A DNA stretch of 64,000 nt from WHSW01 sp963759295 (GTDB lineage Bacteria; Actinomycetota; Thermoleophilia; Solirubrobacterales; 70-9), in NCBI GenBank assembly GCA_963759295.1, contig CAVWYT010000009.1, forward strand, positions 23,464 to 87,463, given 5' to 3'. Below, piece after piece: positions 17,182 through 25,283 of this stretch. Both the position numbers and the translations under genes were made by a program. The notes under the pieces were generated by a model. It was not told the origin of the DNA. It was given only the letters and a program-made list of their open reading frames with translations, and did no database searches. Positions within the stretch are counted from its first letter, which is position 1; each line of letters opens with the position of its first letter.

Positions 17182-18726
17182 ATGCCCAAGCCCCGGACCA
17201 CCTGCCTCGTCTTCGTCGGCTTCATGGGCGCCGGCAAATCGCGCGCGGTGCGCGCCGCGACCGCGGCGGGCATGCCGACGCTGGACGCGGACGCAATGCT
17301 CGAGTCCGAGCTCGGCTGTCCGATCGAGGAGTTCTTCGCTCGCGAGGGCGAGGCCGAGTTCCGCCGGCGCGAGGAAGCGTTCGTCATTGATCTCCTCGAT
17401 CGCGCGACCCGCGGCGAGGCGATCGCGCTCGGCGGCGGCGCGGTCCTCTCCGAGCGCGTCCGAGACCTGTTGCAGCGCCACCTCGTGGTCTGGCTCGAGG
17501 TCGACGCGGACGCTGCGTGGGAGCGGGTCGCCGACAAGCGACCGCTCGCGCGCGACCGCGGCCGCTTCGAGGCCCTGCTCGCCGAGCGGACGCCGATCTA
17601 CGAGCAGGTTGCCGACGCGATCGTGCCGGGGCTCGCCGAGGTCGTCGAGCGGGCGCTGCCGTCGCTCGCGGGGATGCGCGACCTTCCGCCCGGGACGCGA
17701 ATGGCATGGGCGACGAGCGCCGGCGGCGACTACCCGGCCTACGCCGGGCGTGGGCTGCTCGGCTCGGGGTTCTGGCCGCTCGACGGCAACCGGTTCGCGA
17801 TCACAGACACCACCGTGGAAGGGCTCCACGGCGCGGCGATCGATCCCCGCGCGGGCACGATCACCGTCGCTCCCGGCGAGCAGGCGAAGAGCCTCGGCGA
17901 GGCCGAGCGCGTCCTGCGCGAGCTCGCCGCGCTCAACGTCACGCGCTCCGACCACGTCGCCGCGCTCGGCGGCGGCGTCGTCGGCGACCTCGCGGGCTTC
18001 TGCGCGGCCGTCTATCAGCGCGGAATCGCGTTCGTCCAGGTCCCCACGACGCTCGTCGCCCAGGTCGACTCGGCCTACGGCGGCAAGACCGGCGTCGACC
18101 TTCCCGAGGCGAAGAACTACGTTGGCGCCTACCACCAGCCCGCCGCGGTGCTCGCCGACCCCGCCGTTCTCTCGACCCTGCCCGAGGCCGAGCTCGCCGC
18201 CGGGTTCGCGGAGATCGTGAAGACGGGGCTGATCGCGGGAGGCCCGCTCTGGGACCGGGTGCGCGCCCTCGACCGAATCGATCCCGAGGAGCTCGACGAG
18301 GTGATCTTCGAATGTGCGCGCACCAAGCTCGCGGTGGTTGCCGCCGACGAGCGCGATGCGGGCCGGCGGGCGGCACTCAACCTCGGTCACACGGTCGGTC
18401 ACGCGATCGAGGCGGCTTCCGGCTACGCGCGCTACCGCCACGGCGAGGCGGTCGGGCTCGGCCTGCTCGCCGCGTTGCGGATCTCGGGCGCCGACGAGCT
18501 GCGCGGCGAGGTCGAGGCTCTGCTCGCCCGCCAGGGCCTGCCGACCACGCTCGACGGCAGGATCGCGGTCGAGCGGGTGATCGAGGCGATCGGGCGCGAC
18601 AAGAAGCGCACCACCGAGGGCGTCGGGTTCGTGCTCTGCGAGCGCCCGGGCACGATCGTCACGGGTCGGCTTGTGGCGGCGGGTAGGGTCAGCGCGGCAG
18701 TGCAGGAGCTGGTCGGAAGCGAATGA
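17182..18726 (+). CDS. aroKB: Bifunctional shikimate kinase / 3-dehydroquinate synthase
   Basis: One 514-residue chain joins two shikimate enzymes. Residues 1-165 are shikimate kinase: Walker A GFMGAGKS at 13-20, DADAML, the shikimate-binding RRREE and GGGAVL. Residues 175-514 are 3-dehydroquinate synthase: APGEQAKS, LGGGVVGDLAGFCAAVYQRG with NAD-binding glycines, PTTLVAQVDSAYGGKTGVD with the catalytic Lys, LGHTVGHAIE with zinc-binding His, and HGEAVGLGL. The kinase is usually separate and adjacent to aroB, so this is a fusion of neighbours. The stop overlaps the aroQ start (ATGA). Confidence 0.95.
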   Translation: MPKPRTTCLVFVGFMGAGKSRAVRAATAAGMPTLDADAMLESELGCPIEEFFAREGEAEFRRREEAFVIDLLDRATRGEAIALGGGAVLSERVRDLLQRHLVVWLEVDADAAWERVADKRPLARDRGRFEALLAERTPIYEQVADAIVPGLAEVVERALPSLAGMRDLPPGTRMAWATSAGGDYPAYAGRGLLGSGFWPLDGNRFAITDTTVEGLHGAAIDPRAGTITVAPGEQAKSLGEAERVLRELAALNVTRSDHVAALGGGVVGDLAGFCAAVYQRGIAFVQVPTTLVAQVDSAYGGKTGVDLPEAKNYVGAYHQPAAVLADPAVLSTLPEAELAAGFAEIVKTGLIAGGPLWDRVRALDRIDPEELDEVIFECARTKLAVVAADERDAGRRAALNLGHTVGHAIEAASGYARYRHGEAVGLGLLAALRISGADELRGEVEALLARQGLPTTLDGRIAVERVIEAIGRDKKRTTEGVGFVLCERPGTIVTGRLVAAGRVSAAVQELVGSE

Positions 18727-19175
18727 GCATCAGCGCCCACAACCGGGTCGAGGTCCTGCACGGCGTCAACCTCGACGTACTCGGGATCCGAGATCCCGAG
18801 CACTACGGCGGCCAGACGCTGCCCGAGCTCGAGACGCGAATCAAGCGCTTCGGGCGCGACCTCGATCTCGAGCTGGCGTTCTTTCAGACCAACAGCGAGG
18901 GGGAGTACGTCGAGCGGCTCCACCGCCTGCGCGACGTCGCCGACGCGACGATCGTCAACCCCGGTGCCTGGACTCATTACAGCTACGCGATCCGCGATGC
19001 GCTCGAGATCGCGGACCTTCCGGCGGTCGAGGTGCACCTCTCGAGGGTCGACGAGCGCGAGCCGTGGCGCTCGCACTCGGTGCTCGACGGGCTGGTGATC
19101 GCGAGGATCTCCGGGAGGGGCGTCGACGGCTACCGGGAGGCGCTCGAACTGCTGAAGAAGGAGCTCGGGGCGTGA
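18723..19175 (+). CDS. aroQ: Type II 3-dehydroquinate dehydratase
   Basis: Dehydrates 3-dehydroquinate to 3-dehydroshikimate. The 150-residue protein follows the type II pattern: HGVNLDVLGIRDPEHYGG with the catalytic Tyr and nearby Arg, FFQTNSEGEYVERLH, the IVNPGAWTHYSYAIRDAL strand-loop with the conserved Asn, EVHLSRVDEREPWRSHS with His and Arg, and GRGVDGYREAL at the end. Small departures from consensus (His-Gly for Asn-Gly-Pro at the start) do not affect the key residues. It overlaps genes on both sides by four bases. Confidence 0.94.
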   Translation: MSISAHNRVEVLHGVNLDVLGIRDPEHYGGQTLPELETRIKRFGRDLDLELAFFQTNSEGEYVERLHRLRDVADATIVNPGAWTHYSYAIRDALEIADLPAVEVHLSRVDEREPWRSHSVLDGLVIARISGRGVDGYREALELLKKELGA

Positions 19176-20278
19176 GCGCGGGACGCGCGGATCGCCTCGC
19201 GGCGGCGGTCGCCGAGGAGGGCCTCGACCAGCTGATCGTCGGCGACCTCGTGCGCCCCGGCGACACCGGCCTCGACTTCGGCGCCAGCCTGCGCTGGCTG
19301 ACCGGGTTCACCGGCAGCAGCGGGCTGGCGGTGGTCGGTGCGGAGGCGCGGATCTTCATCACCGACTTCCGCTACGTCGAGCGCGCCGCGCGAGAGGTCG
19401 ACGAGGGCTTCGAGCGCGTCACCGCGACCAGACGCCTGCTCCCCGAGCTCGGCTCGCACCTGCGCGGTCGCGTCGGCTACGACGAGACGGTGACCAGCGT
19501 CGTCAACCTGCGCAAGCTCGAGGACCAGCTCGCGTCCCGCATCGGCGAGGTCGAGCTGATCGCGGTCTCCGGGGTCGTCGAGCGGCTGCGGCGGATGAAG
19601 GACCAGCACGAACAGTCGGCGATCGCCGAGGCGGCGCGGCTGGCCGACCAGGTCTACGAGGAGGTGCTCGCCGACGGGCTGATCGGACGCCGCGAGCACG
19701 AGGTCGCGCGAAGCGCCGAGGCGAGGATCCGCGAGCTCGGCGGTGAGCCGGCGTTCGAGGCGATCGTCGCGGCCGGGGCCAATGGCGCCTCGCCGCACGC
19801 CGAGCCCTCGGAGCGCGAGATCGGGGCCGGCGAGCTCGTCGTCTGGGACATGGGGGCTCGCCTCGACGGCTACTGCTCGGACTGCACCCGCACCTTTGCG
19901 GCCGGCGAGCCCGAGGCGGAGGCGCGCGAGGTCTACGAGCTCGTCCGCTCCGCGCAAGCCGCGGGCCTCGACGCGATCCGCGCCGAGGTCGGCGGGGCCG
20001 ACGCCGACCAAGTCGCGCGCGAGGTGATCGAGGCCGCCGACCGCGGCGAGCAGTTCGGCCACGGGCTCGGTCACGGGGTCGGGCTCGAGGTCCACGAGGC
20101 GCCACGGCTCGGGCCGCAGTCGGAGGACGAACTGATCGCGGGCGACGTGGTCACGGTCGAACCCGGGGTCTACCTGCCGGGTCGGTTTGGCGTTCGGATC
20201 GAGGACCTGGTGGTGGTCACCGCCGACGGGCACCGCAACCTGAGCTCGCTGCCCAAGGAGCTGCGGATCGTCGCCTAG
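19172..20278 (+). CDS. pepP: Xaa-Pro aminopeptidase (M24 family)
   Basis: A metallopeptidase removing N-terminal residues ahead of proline. It has a creatinase-like N-terminal domain (about 1-130) and a pita-bread catalytic domain with all five metal ligands: two Asp in VVWDMGARLDGYCSDCTR, His in GHGLGHGVGLEVHE, Glu in TVEPGVYLPG and Glu in GVRIEDLVVV. The GTG at 19172 overlaps the aroQ stop. M24 peptidases are often found just upstream of efp in this gene order; here efp is displaced by 11.6 kb. The symbol follows convention; pepQ is equally possible. Confidence 0.88.
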   Translation: MSAGRADRLAAAVAEEGLDQLIVGDLVRPGDTGLDFGASLRWLTGFTGSSGLAVVGAEARIFITDFRYVERAAREVDEGFERVTATRRLLPELGSHLRGRVGYDETVTSVVNLRKLEDQLASRIGEVELIAVSGVVERLRRMKDQHEQSAIAEAARLADQVYEEVLADGLIGRREHEVARSAEARIRELGGEPAFEAIVAAGANGASPHAEPSEREIGAGELVVWDMGARLDGYCSDCTRTFAAGEPEAEAREVYELVRSAQAAGLDAIRAEVGGADADQVAREVIEAADRGEQFGHGLGHGVGLEVHEAPRLGPQSEDELIAGDVVTVEPGVYLPGRFGVRIEDLVVVTADGHRNLSSLPKELRIVA

Positions 20279-20306
20279 GGTCGAGCCCCTGAACGCAGTG
20301 TCAAGG

Positions 20307-20312
20307 TAGGTT
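20307..20312 (+). promoter_or_regulatory. -10 box of the eRF1-like gene (leaderless)
   Basis: TAGGTT ends 7 bases before the ATG at 20320; no ribosome-binding site. Confidence 0.5.
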
Positions 20313-20319
20313 CCTGGGT

Positions 20320-21399
20320 ATGGCCGGGACCGTGGATTTCGAATCCGGACAGCGCTTGTTGCGGGAGCTGAGCCAGTGGCGACCGCCGGGCGGAGTGGTG
20401 TCCGTCTACCTGGCGATCGAGCCGGGAGATCGGGCCGAGGGCTGGCGAATCGAGCTTCGCGATCAGCTTCGTGACCTCGACCAGGATGCCGCGCAGCGGA
20501 TTCTGACCCGCTTTTCCGATGACACCCCGACGCGCGGCGGCCGCACTCATCTCGGGTTCGTCGAGGTCGACGGCGAGGGACGCGAACTCTGGGAGCGCCT
20601 GCAGATGCCGATCGAGCGGACCAAGGTCGTGCACGCCCCGACGCCCTGCCTGACTCCGCTCGTCCGCCTGCTCGACGAGGGCTGGCCCGTCGGCGTCGTA
20701 GTCGTCGCGCTCGAGCGCGTGCGTGTGCTCGAGTGGGCTCTGGGCGAGATCTCCGAGCTCGACGGTTGGGAGCTCGAGATCACCAGCCTCGACTGGCAGG
20801 AGCGCAAGGCGCCGCGCCGCGACCCCGGCTCTACCGGGACCGGCGCCAGCGCCTCGGGGCGCGACCAGTACGCGCAGCGGCTCGAGCACAACCGCGACCG
20901 CTTCCTCAAGGAGGCGGGGCAGCTGGTCTCGGCGCGCTACGGGACGCGCCACTGGCGCCGGATCCTGGTGGTCGGCGACGGCGATCGCGCGCAGCTGCTG
21001 GCGGGCGGCCTCGGCCGGCAGGCGGAGCTGGTGCACCAGATCCACCACGACCTGATCCGCGCCGGGACGCCGGAGATCGGGTCCCGCGTCACGGAGGAGC
21101 TCAGCCACCTCAACCGCATCCGCGAGCAGGAGCTCGTCGCCCAGCTCGAGCAGGCGATCGGCTCCGACGTCGGCGCCGCGCTCGGCCTCGAGGAGGTGCT
21201 CGGCGTGCTCGACCAGGGCCGGGCGCGCCACGTGATCTTCGACGCGACCCGGCACTGGGACGGCGACGGCGCAATCTCGCCCGGCGAGCTGATGATCGAG
21301 CGCGCCCTTGCGACGAGCGCCGCGGTCACCCCGGTCGAGGGGCAGGCGGCGACCGCGCTCGCTCAGCACGGCGGCGCCGCCGCCCTGCTGCGCTACTGA
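20320..21399 (+). CDS. eRF1-like release-factor-related protein (bacterial VLRF1/baeRF type)
   Basis: A 359-residue protein with the fold pattern of archaeo-eukaryotic release factor 1 relatives found in bacteria, thought to act on stalled ribosomes or peptidyl-tRNA. An N-terminal domain (VVSVYLAIEPGD) is followed by a central domain with RILVVGDGDRAQLLAGGL, and a C-terminal domain with VLDQGRARHVIFDATRHW. The exposed Gly/Ser loop at 168-181 followed by RDQYAQRLEHN may correspond to the catalytic loop, but no GGQ is present. It is leaderless and starts the stress/redox block. The family call is moderate and the role inferred. Confidence 0.65.
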   Translation: MAGTVDFESGQRLLRELSQWRPPGGVVSVYLAIEPGDRAEGWRIELRDQLRDLDQDAAQRILTRFSDDTPTRGGRTHLGFVEVDGEGRELWERLQMPIERTKVVHAPTPCLTPLVRLLDEGWPVGVVVVALERVRVLEWALGEISELDGWELEITSLDWQERKAPRRDPGSTGTGASASGRDQYAQRLEHNRDRFLKEAGQLVSARYGTRHWRRILVVGDGDRAQLLAGGLGRQAELVHQIHHDLIRAGTPEIGSRVTEELSHLNRIREQELVAQLEQAIGSDVGAALGLEEVLGVLDQGRARHVIFDATRHWDGDGAISPGELMIERALATSAAVTPVEGQAATALAQHGGAAALLRY

Positions 21400-21424
21400 A
21401 AACACGAGCAACGAGGAGGCACAG

Positions 21425-22057
21425 ATGACGCTGAAGGTCGAGAGCGACAGCATCACACACGGTGAGCGCGTCCCCGACGGGCATGCGTTCGGCGTCCCGG
21501 ACGGACAGGGCAAGGCGGCCGCCGAGGGCGGCAATCGCAGCCCGCACCTGCGCTGGGCCGGCCATCCCGACGAGACCGCCTCGTTCGCGGTGGTCGTCTA
21601 CGACCCCGATGTGCCCGCCGATCCGTCCGACGTCAACCAGGACGGCAAGTCGGTGCCCGCCGAGGCCGAGCGCCTCGACTTCACCCATTGGCTGCTCGTC
21701 GACGTCTCGCCGGAGGTCACCGAGCTCCCCGAGGGCGCGGGCTCGACCGAGATCGTCGCCGGCGGCAAGCCGGCCGGCAAGACCGAGCACGGGATCACCG
21801 GTGTCAACAGCTACACGGACTTTCTCGCCGGCGACCCCGACATGGGCGGCACCTACGGTGGCTACGACGGCCCTTTCCCGCCCTGGAACGACGAGCGCCT
21901 TCACCACTACCACTTCGTCGTCTATGCGCTCGACGTGCCGAGCCTCGGCCTCGAGGGCGAGTTCACGCTCGACGACGTGCGCCGGGCGATCGAGGGCCAC
22001 GTGCTCGACGAGGGCGAGCTGGTCGCCACCTACACGCTGCACCGCGACATGCTCTAG
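21425..22057 (+). CDS. YbhB/YbcL family PEBP-like protein
   Basis: A phosphatidylethanolamine-binding-protein-fold protein of 210 residues, related to the Raf kinase inhibitor family; the bacterial role is unclear. Family elements include SPHLRWAGHPDETASFAVVVYDPDVP with the DPD ligand-site residues, the DFTHWLLVDV strand, GINSYTDF-like GVNSYTDF, YGGYDGPFPPW and HHYHFVVYALDVP. It is preceded by a genuine Shine-Dalgarno sequence (GAGGAGG at 21413-21419), unlike most neighbours, and was probably cotranscribed with the eRF1-like gene 25 bases upstream. Confidence 0.85.
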   Translation: MTLKVESDSITHGERVPDGHAFGVPDGQGKAAAEGGNRSPHLRWAGHPDETASFAVVVYDPDVPADPSDVNQDGKSVPAEAERLDFTHWLLVDVSPEVTELPEGAGSTEIVAGGKPAGKTEHGITGVNSYTDFLAGDPDMGGTYGGYDGPFPPWNDERLHHYHFVVYALDVPSLGLEGEFTLDDVRRAIEGHVLDEGELVATYTLHRDML

Positions 22058-22094
22058 CCGGCGGTGGAGGGGCGCGGCGTCCCGCGTGTCGCGA

Positions 22095-23150
22095 TCACCG
22101 CGAGAGGTCGACGCTCGGCTCGAGCGAGGTCGCGAACGCGACCAGAAGCTCGATCGCGCCCTCGACGTCGCGCAGGTCGACGGTTTCGACCGGAGAGTGC
22201 ATGTAGCGCAGCGGCACCGATACGAGCCCGGTCGGCAGCCCAGCCTGGGAGATCTGATAGGCGTCGGCGTCGGTGCCGGTGAACCGGCCCGAGGCCTCGA
22301 CCGTGTGGTCGATCCCGGCGCTGCCCGCGGCCTCGACGAGCAGCTCGAAGACATGCGGCGACAGCGTCGAGCCGCGACCGATCACCGGTCCGGAGCCGAG
22401 CGGATGGCTGCCGTTCTCCTTCTCGTCGACGCCCGGCGCGTCGGTTGCGTGAGTGACGTCGACGACGACGGCGATCTCCGGCTGCAGGGCGTAGGCGCTG
22501 GTCTTCGCGCCGTTGAGACCGATCTCCTCCTGGACGGCAACGACCCCTGCGACGCTGCCCGTCAGCCCGCCGCGCTGATGGCAGCGGCGCGCGACTTCGA
22601 GCGCAACGTAGGCACCGAGCCGGTTGTCCATCGAGCGCGAGACCAAGCGTTCGCCCGCGAGCGCGAGCGGCTCGGCGGCGATCACGACCGGGTCACCGAT
22701 CCGGAGCATCGACTTCGCGTCGTCTCCGTCGGCGGCTCCTACGTCGATGTGGAGCCCGTCGAGCTCGACCGCCTTCTTGCGCTGATCGTCCTTGAGCAGG
22801 TGGATCGGCTTGCGGCCGATGACGCCGGACACTGGGCCGTCCTTGGACTGGATCGCGACCCGCTGGCCGACGAGGATCTGCGCGTCCCAGCCGCCGATCG
22901 GGGCGAAGTACGCGAAGCCCTTCTCGTCGACATGGGTGATCGCGAGCCCGATCTCGTCGATGTGGCCGACGATCGCCACCAATGGCTTGGCGTCGGCGTC
23001 ACCGACGCGGGCGATCGACGAGCCGAGCCGGTCGGTCTCCAGCTCCGCGAACGCCGCAGCCTCCCGCCATACCGCGGTCGCAGGTCCCTCGTAGCCCGAG
23101 GGCGCCGGCGCGCGCAGCAGCCTGTCCAGGAGCTCAGGCACCTCCGCCAT
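22095..23150 (-). CDS. M42 family metallopeptidase (FrvX-like aminopeptidase)
   Basis: A cytosolic, probably dodecameric, di-zinc aminopeptidase of 351 residues. Ligands and catalytic residues are visible in order: VGHIDEIGLAITH (His), RSMDNRLGAYVAL (bridging Asp), VQEEIGLNGA (catalytic Glu and ligand Glu), VVDVTHATD (Asp) and RYMHSPVETVD (His). The PDZ-like inserted domain between the first His and the Asp is of normal size. It is convergent with the PEBP gene and divergent from the universal stress gene. Confidence 0.9.
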   Translation of the reverse strand: MAEVPELLDRLLRAPAPSGYEGPATAVWREAAAFAELETDRLGSSIARVGDADAKPLVAIVGHIDEIGLAITHVDEKGFAYFAPIGGWDAQILVGQRVAIQSKDGPVSGVIGRKPIHLLKDDQRKKAVELDGLHIDVGAADGDDAKSMLRIGDPVVIAAEPLALAGERLVSRSMDNRLGAYVALEVARRCHQRGGLTGSVAGVVAVQEEIGLNGAKTSAYALQPEIAVVVDVTHATDAPGVDEKENGSHPLGSGPVIGRGSTLSPHVFELLVEAAGSAGIDHTVEASGRFTGTDADAYQISQAGLPTGLVSVPLRYMHSPVETVDLRDVEGAIELLVAFATSLEPSVDLSR

Positions 23151-23251
23151 GCCGCTGCAACCCTAGCGACCCGCTTGCAGGCCGGTTTCCGTCGACCGTG
23201 CCGGCACGTTCGGGGCGGCCGGCAGGCGAGGCGCCGCCGTCCGTGGTTGCG

Positions 23252-23257
23252 TAACGT
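23252..23257 (+). promoter_or_regulatory. -10 box of the first universal stress gene
   Basis: TAACGT ends 9 bases before the ATG at 23267. Confidence 0.45.
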
Positions 23258-23266
23258 GGGCCTCGC

Positions 23267-24166
23267 ATGCGAAGGATCGTGGTCGGATTCGACGGCAGCG
23301 AGCAGGCGCGGGACGCCCTGGCGCTCGCCGACGTGCTGCGCGGGCGCGACGGCGAGGAGCTGACCGTCGCCGTCGTCGACTCGGTCGAGCCGCTGCTGGG
23401 CGAGGCCGCGCAGTCGACCGAGGCCCGCGAGAGCAAATTCGAGCGCTGCCGCGAGGCGGCCGCCGAGCAGCTCGGCCGCTCGAGCTTCGTGCACCAGACT
23501 GCGACCGGCGCCGCGCCGGCCGCGCTCGAGCAGATCGCCCGCGACGCCGAGGCCGACCTGATCGTCCTCGGGTCCACGCACCGCGGCAGGCTGGGTCGCG
23601 TGCTTCCCGGGAGCGTTGGAGAACGGCTGCTGCAGGGCTCGCCGTGCGCCGTCGCGGTCGCTCCCAACGGCTACGCCGAGCACGCTCATCCGGCGATCGC
23701 CCTGGTCGGGGTCGGCTACGACGCCTCGCCGGAGGCGAGCGTGGCGCGGCGCGAGGCGGAGGCGCTGGCGCGTCACTTCGACGCGCAGCTGCGCCTGATC
23801 GGGGTCGCGGCCGGGGCCGAGGGCTCGGGCCGCGGCGGCACGGCGGCCACGAGCCCCGGAGCGACGCCCCGGCGCCGGATCGCGGCTGGTCTGGAGGCCG
23901 GCGCCGCGGCGTGCGCGCCCGACATCGACGTCGAGACGGTGCTCGAGGAGGGCGATCCGGCGGCCGCGCTCGCCGGGCAGGGGGTCGAGCTCGACCTGCT
24001 GATCCTCGGCTCGCGACGGCACGGCCCGCTGCGCACGGTGCTGCTCGGCGGCGTGGCCTGGGACACCGTCAGGCTGGCCCCCTGTCCGGTGCTCGTCGTC
24101 CCGCGCGGCGCTCACCTCGAGTCGCCGGCGGCGCCGCAACCGGGCTCGGATGCGACCCGCAGCTGA
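23267..24166 (+). CDS. Universal stress protein, tandem Usp domains
   Basis: A 299-residue cytoplasmic protein with two Usp domains, about residues 1-133 and 143-285. The first starts RRIVVGFDGSEQARDAL and ends with the ATP-binding-type loop LIVLGSTHRGRLGRVLPGSVGERLL; the second starts LVGVGYDASPEASVA and ends LILGSRRHGPLRTVLLGGVAWDTVRLAPCPVLVVP. The G-2x-G-9x-G(S/T) pattern is present in both. It faces a second Usp gene tail to tail, five bases apart. Tandem Usp proteins are prominent in actinobacterial hypoxia regulons such as DosR, which suits the histidine kinase nearby. Confidence 0.9.
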   Translation: MRRIVVGFDGSEQARDALALADVLRGRDGEELTVAVVDSVEPLLGEAAQSTEARESKFERCREAAAEQLGRSSFVHQTATGAAPAALEQIARDAEADLIVLGSTHRGRLGRVLPGSVGERLLQGSPCAVAVAPNGYAEHAHPAIALVGVGYDASPEASVARREAEALARHFDAQLRLIGVAAGAEGSGRGGTAATSPGATPRRRIAAGLEAGAAACAPDIDVETVLEEGDPAAALAGQGVELDLLILGSRRHGPLRTVLLGGVAWDTVRLAPCPVLVVPRGAHLESPAAPQPGSDATRS

Positions 24167-24171
24167 GCGTC

Positions 24172-25110
24172 TCAGGCCTTCGAGGCGACGCGGCGCTCGA
24201 CGGCGCGCTCGGCCTTGCTCGGCCCGCGAAGGTCGAGCGGGTCGAGCGCGGTCGCCCTCGGAATCACCAGCACCGGGCAAGCCGCAGCGGCGATGAGCTT
24301 CCGGGTCGTGCTTCCGAGCACCGTGCGCTTCAGCGGTCCGTATCCGCGCGAGCCCGCGACGATGACGTCGAAGTCGGCGCTCGCCTCGGCCAAGATCGAC
24401 CCTGCATCGCCGATCAACAGGCGCGCCTCGGCACCCAGATCGGGAGGAGTGCGACTGGCGGCCAAATCGAGCACGCGCTGCTTTTGCTCTCGCTCGAAGT
24501 CGTGGAACTCTGCGGCCGAGAAGATCGCCCACGAGGTGGCGTAGCCGTAGTGCGGGGTATCGGCGACCGTCAAGATGGCGAGCGACCCGTGGTGGCGCTC
24601 CGCGAGGCCGATCGCGGTCTCGAGCGCCGCCCACGCCTCGGGTGATCCGTCGTATGCGACGCCGGCTCGAAGCAGGTGGCGTTCCTTGCGCTCCGCGTAG
24701 CCGGCGGGGGCGACGGCGACCGCGCACGGCGCTCCGTGGACGAGCGAGATCCCGGTGCTGCCGAGCAGCGTGCGTCCGACCTGGCCCCGGTGAGAGGAGC
24801 CGACCACGATCATCTGTGCCCGCTCGTCGTCGGCGAGGCTGGTCAGCGCCTTGGGGACGGAGCGACTGGCGATCGGCTGCGTCACCGGGCTGAGGCCGTC
24901 GAGCCGATCGCGCACGAAGTCGAACGCCTCGCGGCTCTCGGTCTCGAGAGCGCTCTTCAGGTCCGCCTCGCTCATCAGACCGTGAGGCCATGGGTAGACC
25001 GAGGCCACGACCGGCACCGCGTCGAGGGTCTCGGCGAACATCCCGCCGAGCGCAAGTGCGTCGCGGCCCTGTGGGGTGTCCTCGAATCCAATGATGATCT
25101 TGCGCTTCAT
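24172..25110 (-). CDS. Universal stress protein, tandem Usp domains
   Basis: The second double-Usp protein, about 312 residues. The first domain starts KRKIIIGFEDTPQGRDAL and closes with MIVVGSSHRGQVGRTLLGSTGISLVHGAPCAVAVAP; the second starts RAGVAYDGSPEAWAAL and closes with VIVAGSRGYGPLKRTVLGSTTRKLIAAAACPVLVIP. ATP-binding loops are intact. The start at 25110 is supported by AGAGGCGG just upstream; longer in-frame extensions add Arg/Gly-rich sequence unlike the family. It is divergent from the sensor kinase gene, with about 170 bases between them that hold both promoters. Confidence 0.9.
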   Translation of the reverse strand: MKRKIIIGFEDTPQGRDALALGGMFAETLDAVPVVASVYPWPHGLMSEADLKSALETESREAFDFVRDRLDGLSPVTQPIASRSVPKALTSLADDERAQMIVVGSSHRGQVGRTLLGSTGISLVHGAPCAVAVAPAGYAERKERHLLRAGVAYDGSPEAWAALETAIGLAERHHGSLAILTVADTPHYGYATSWAIFSAAEFHDFEREQKQRVLDLAASRTPPDLGAEARLLIGDAGSILAEASADFDVIVAGSRGYGPLKRTVLGSTTRKLIAAAACPVLVIPRATALDPLDLRGPSKAERAVERRVASKA

Positions 25111-25283
25111 TCCGCCTCTCCGCTCCGGGTGGGAACAGCAAACCGGGTCGAAGCCCCCGCCGCATCCGCGCCGACGTGCCAACCGCCTCAGTAGTGCCCC
25201 GGTATTCAGCCTGCGGCTCGCCCCGGCCCCGGCCGGCTCGTCGAACAGCGATTACCCTGCACTCGGAGAACGCTTGGAGCGAC

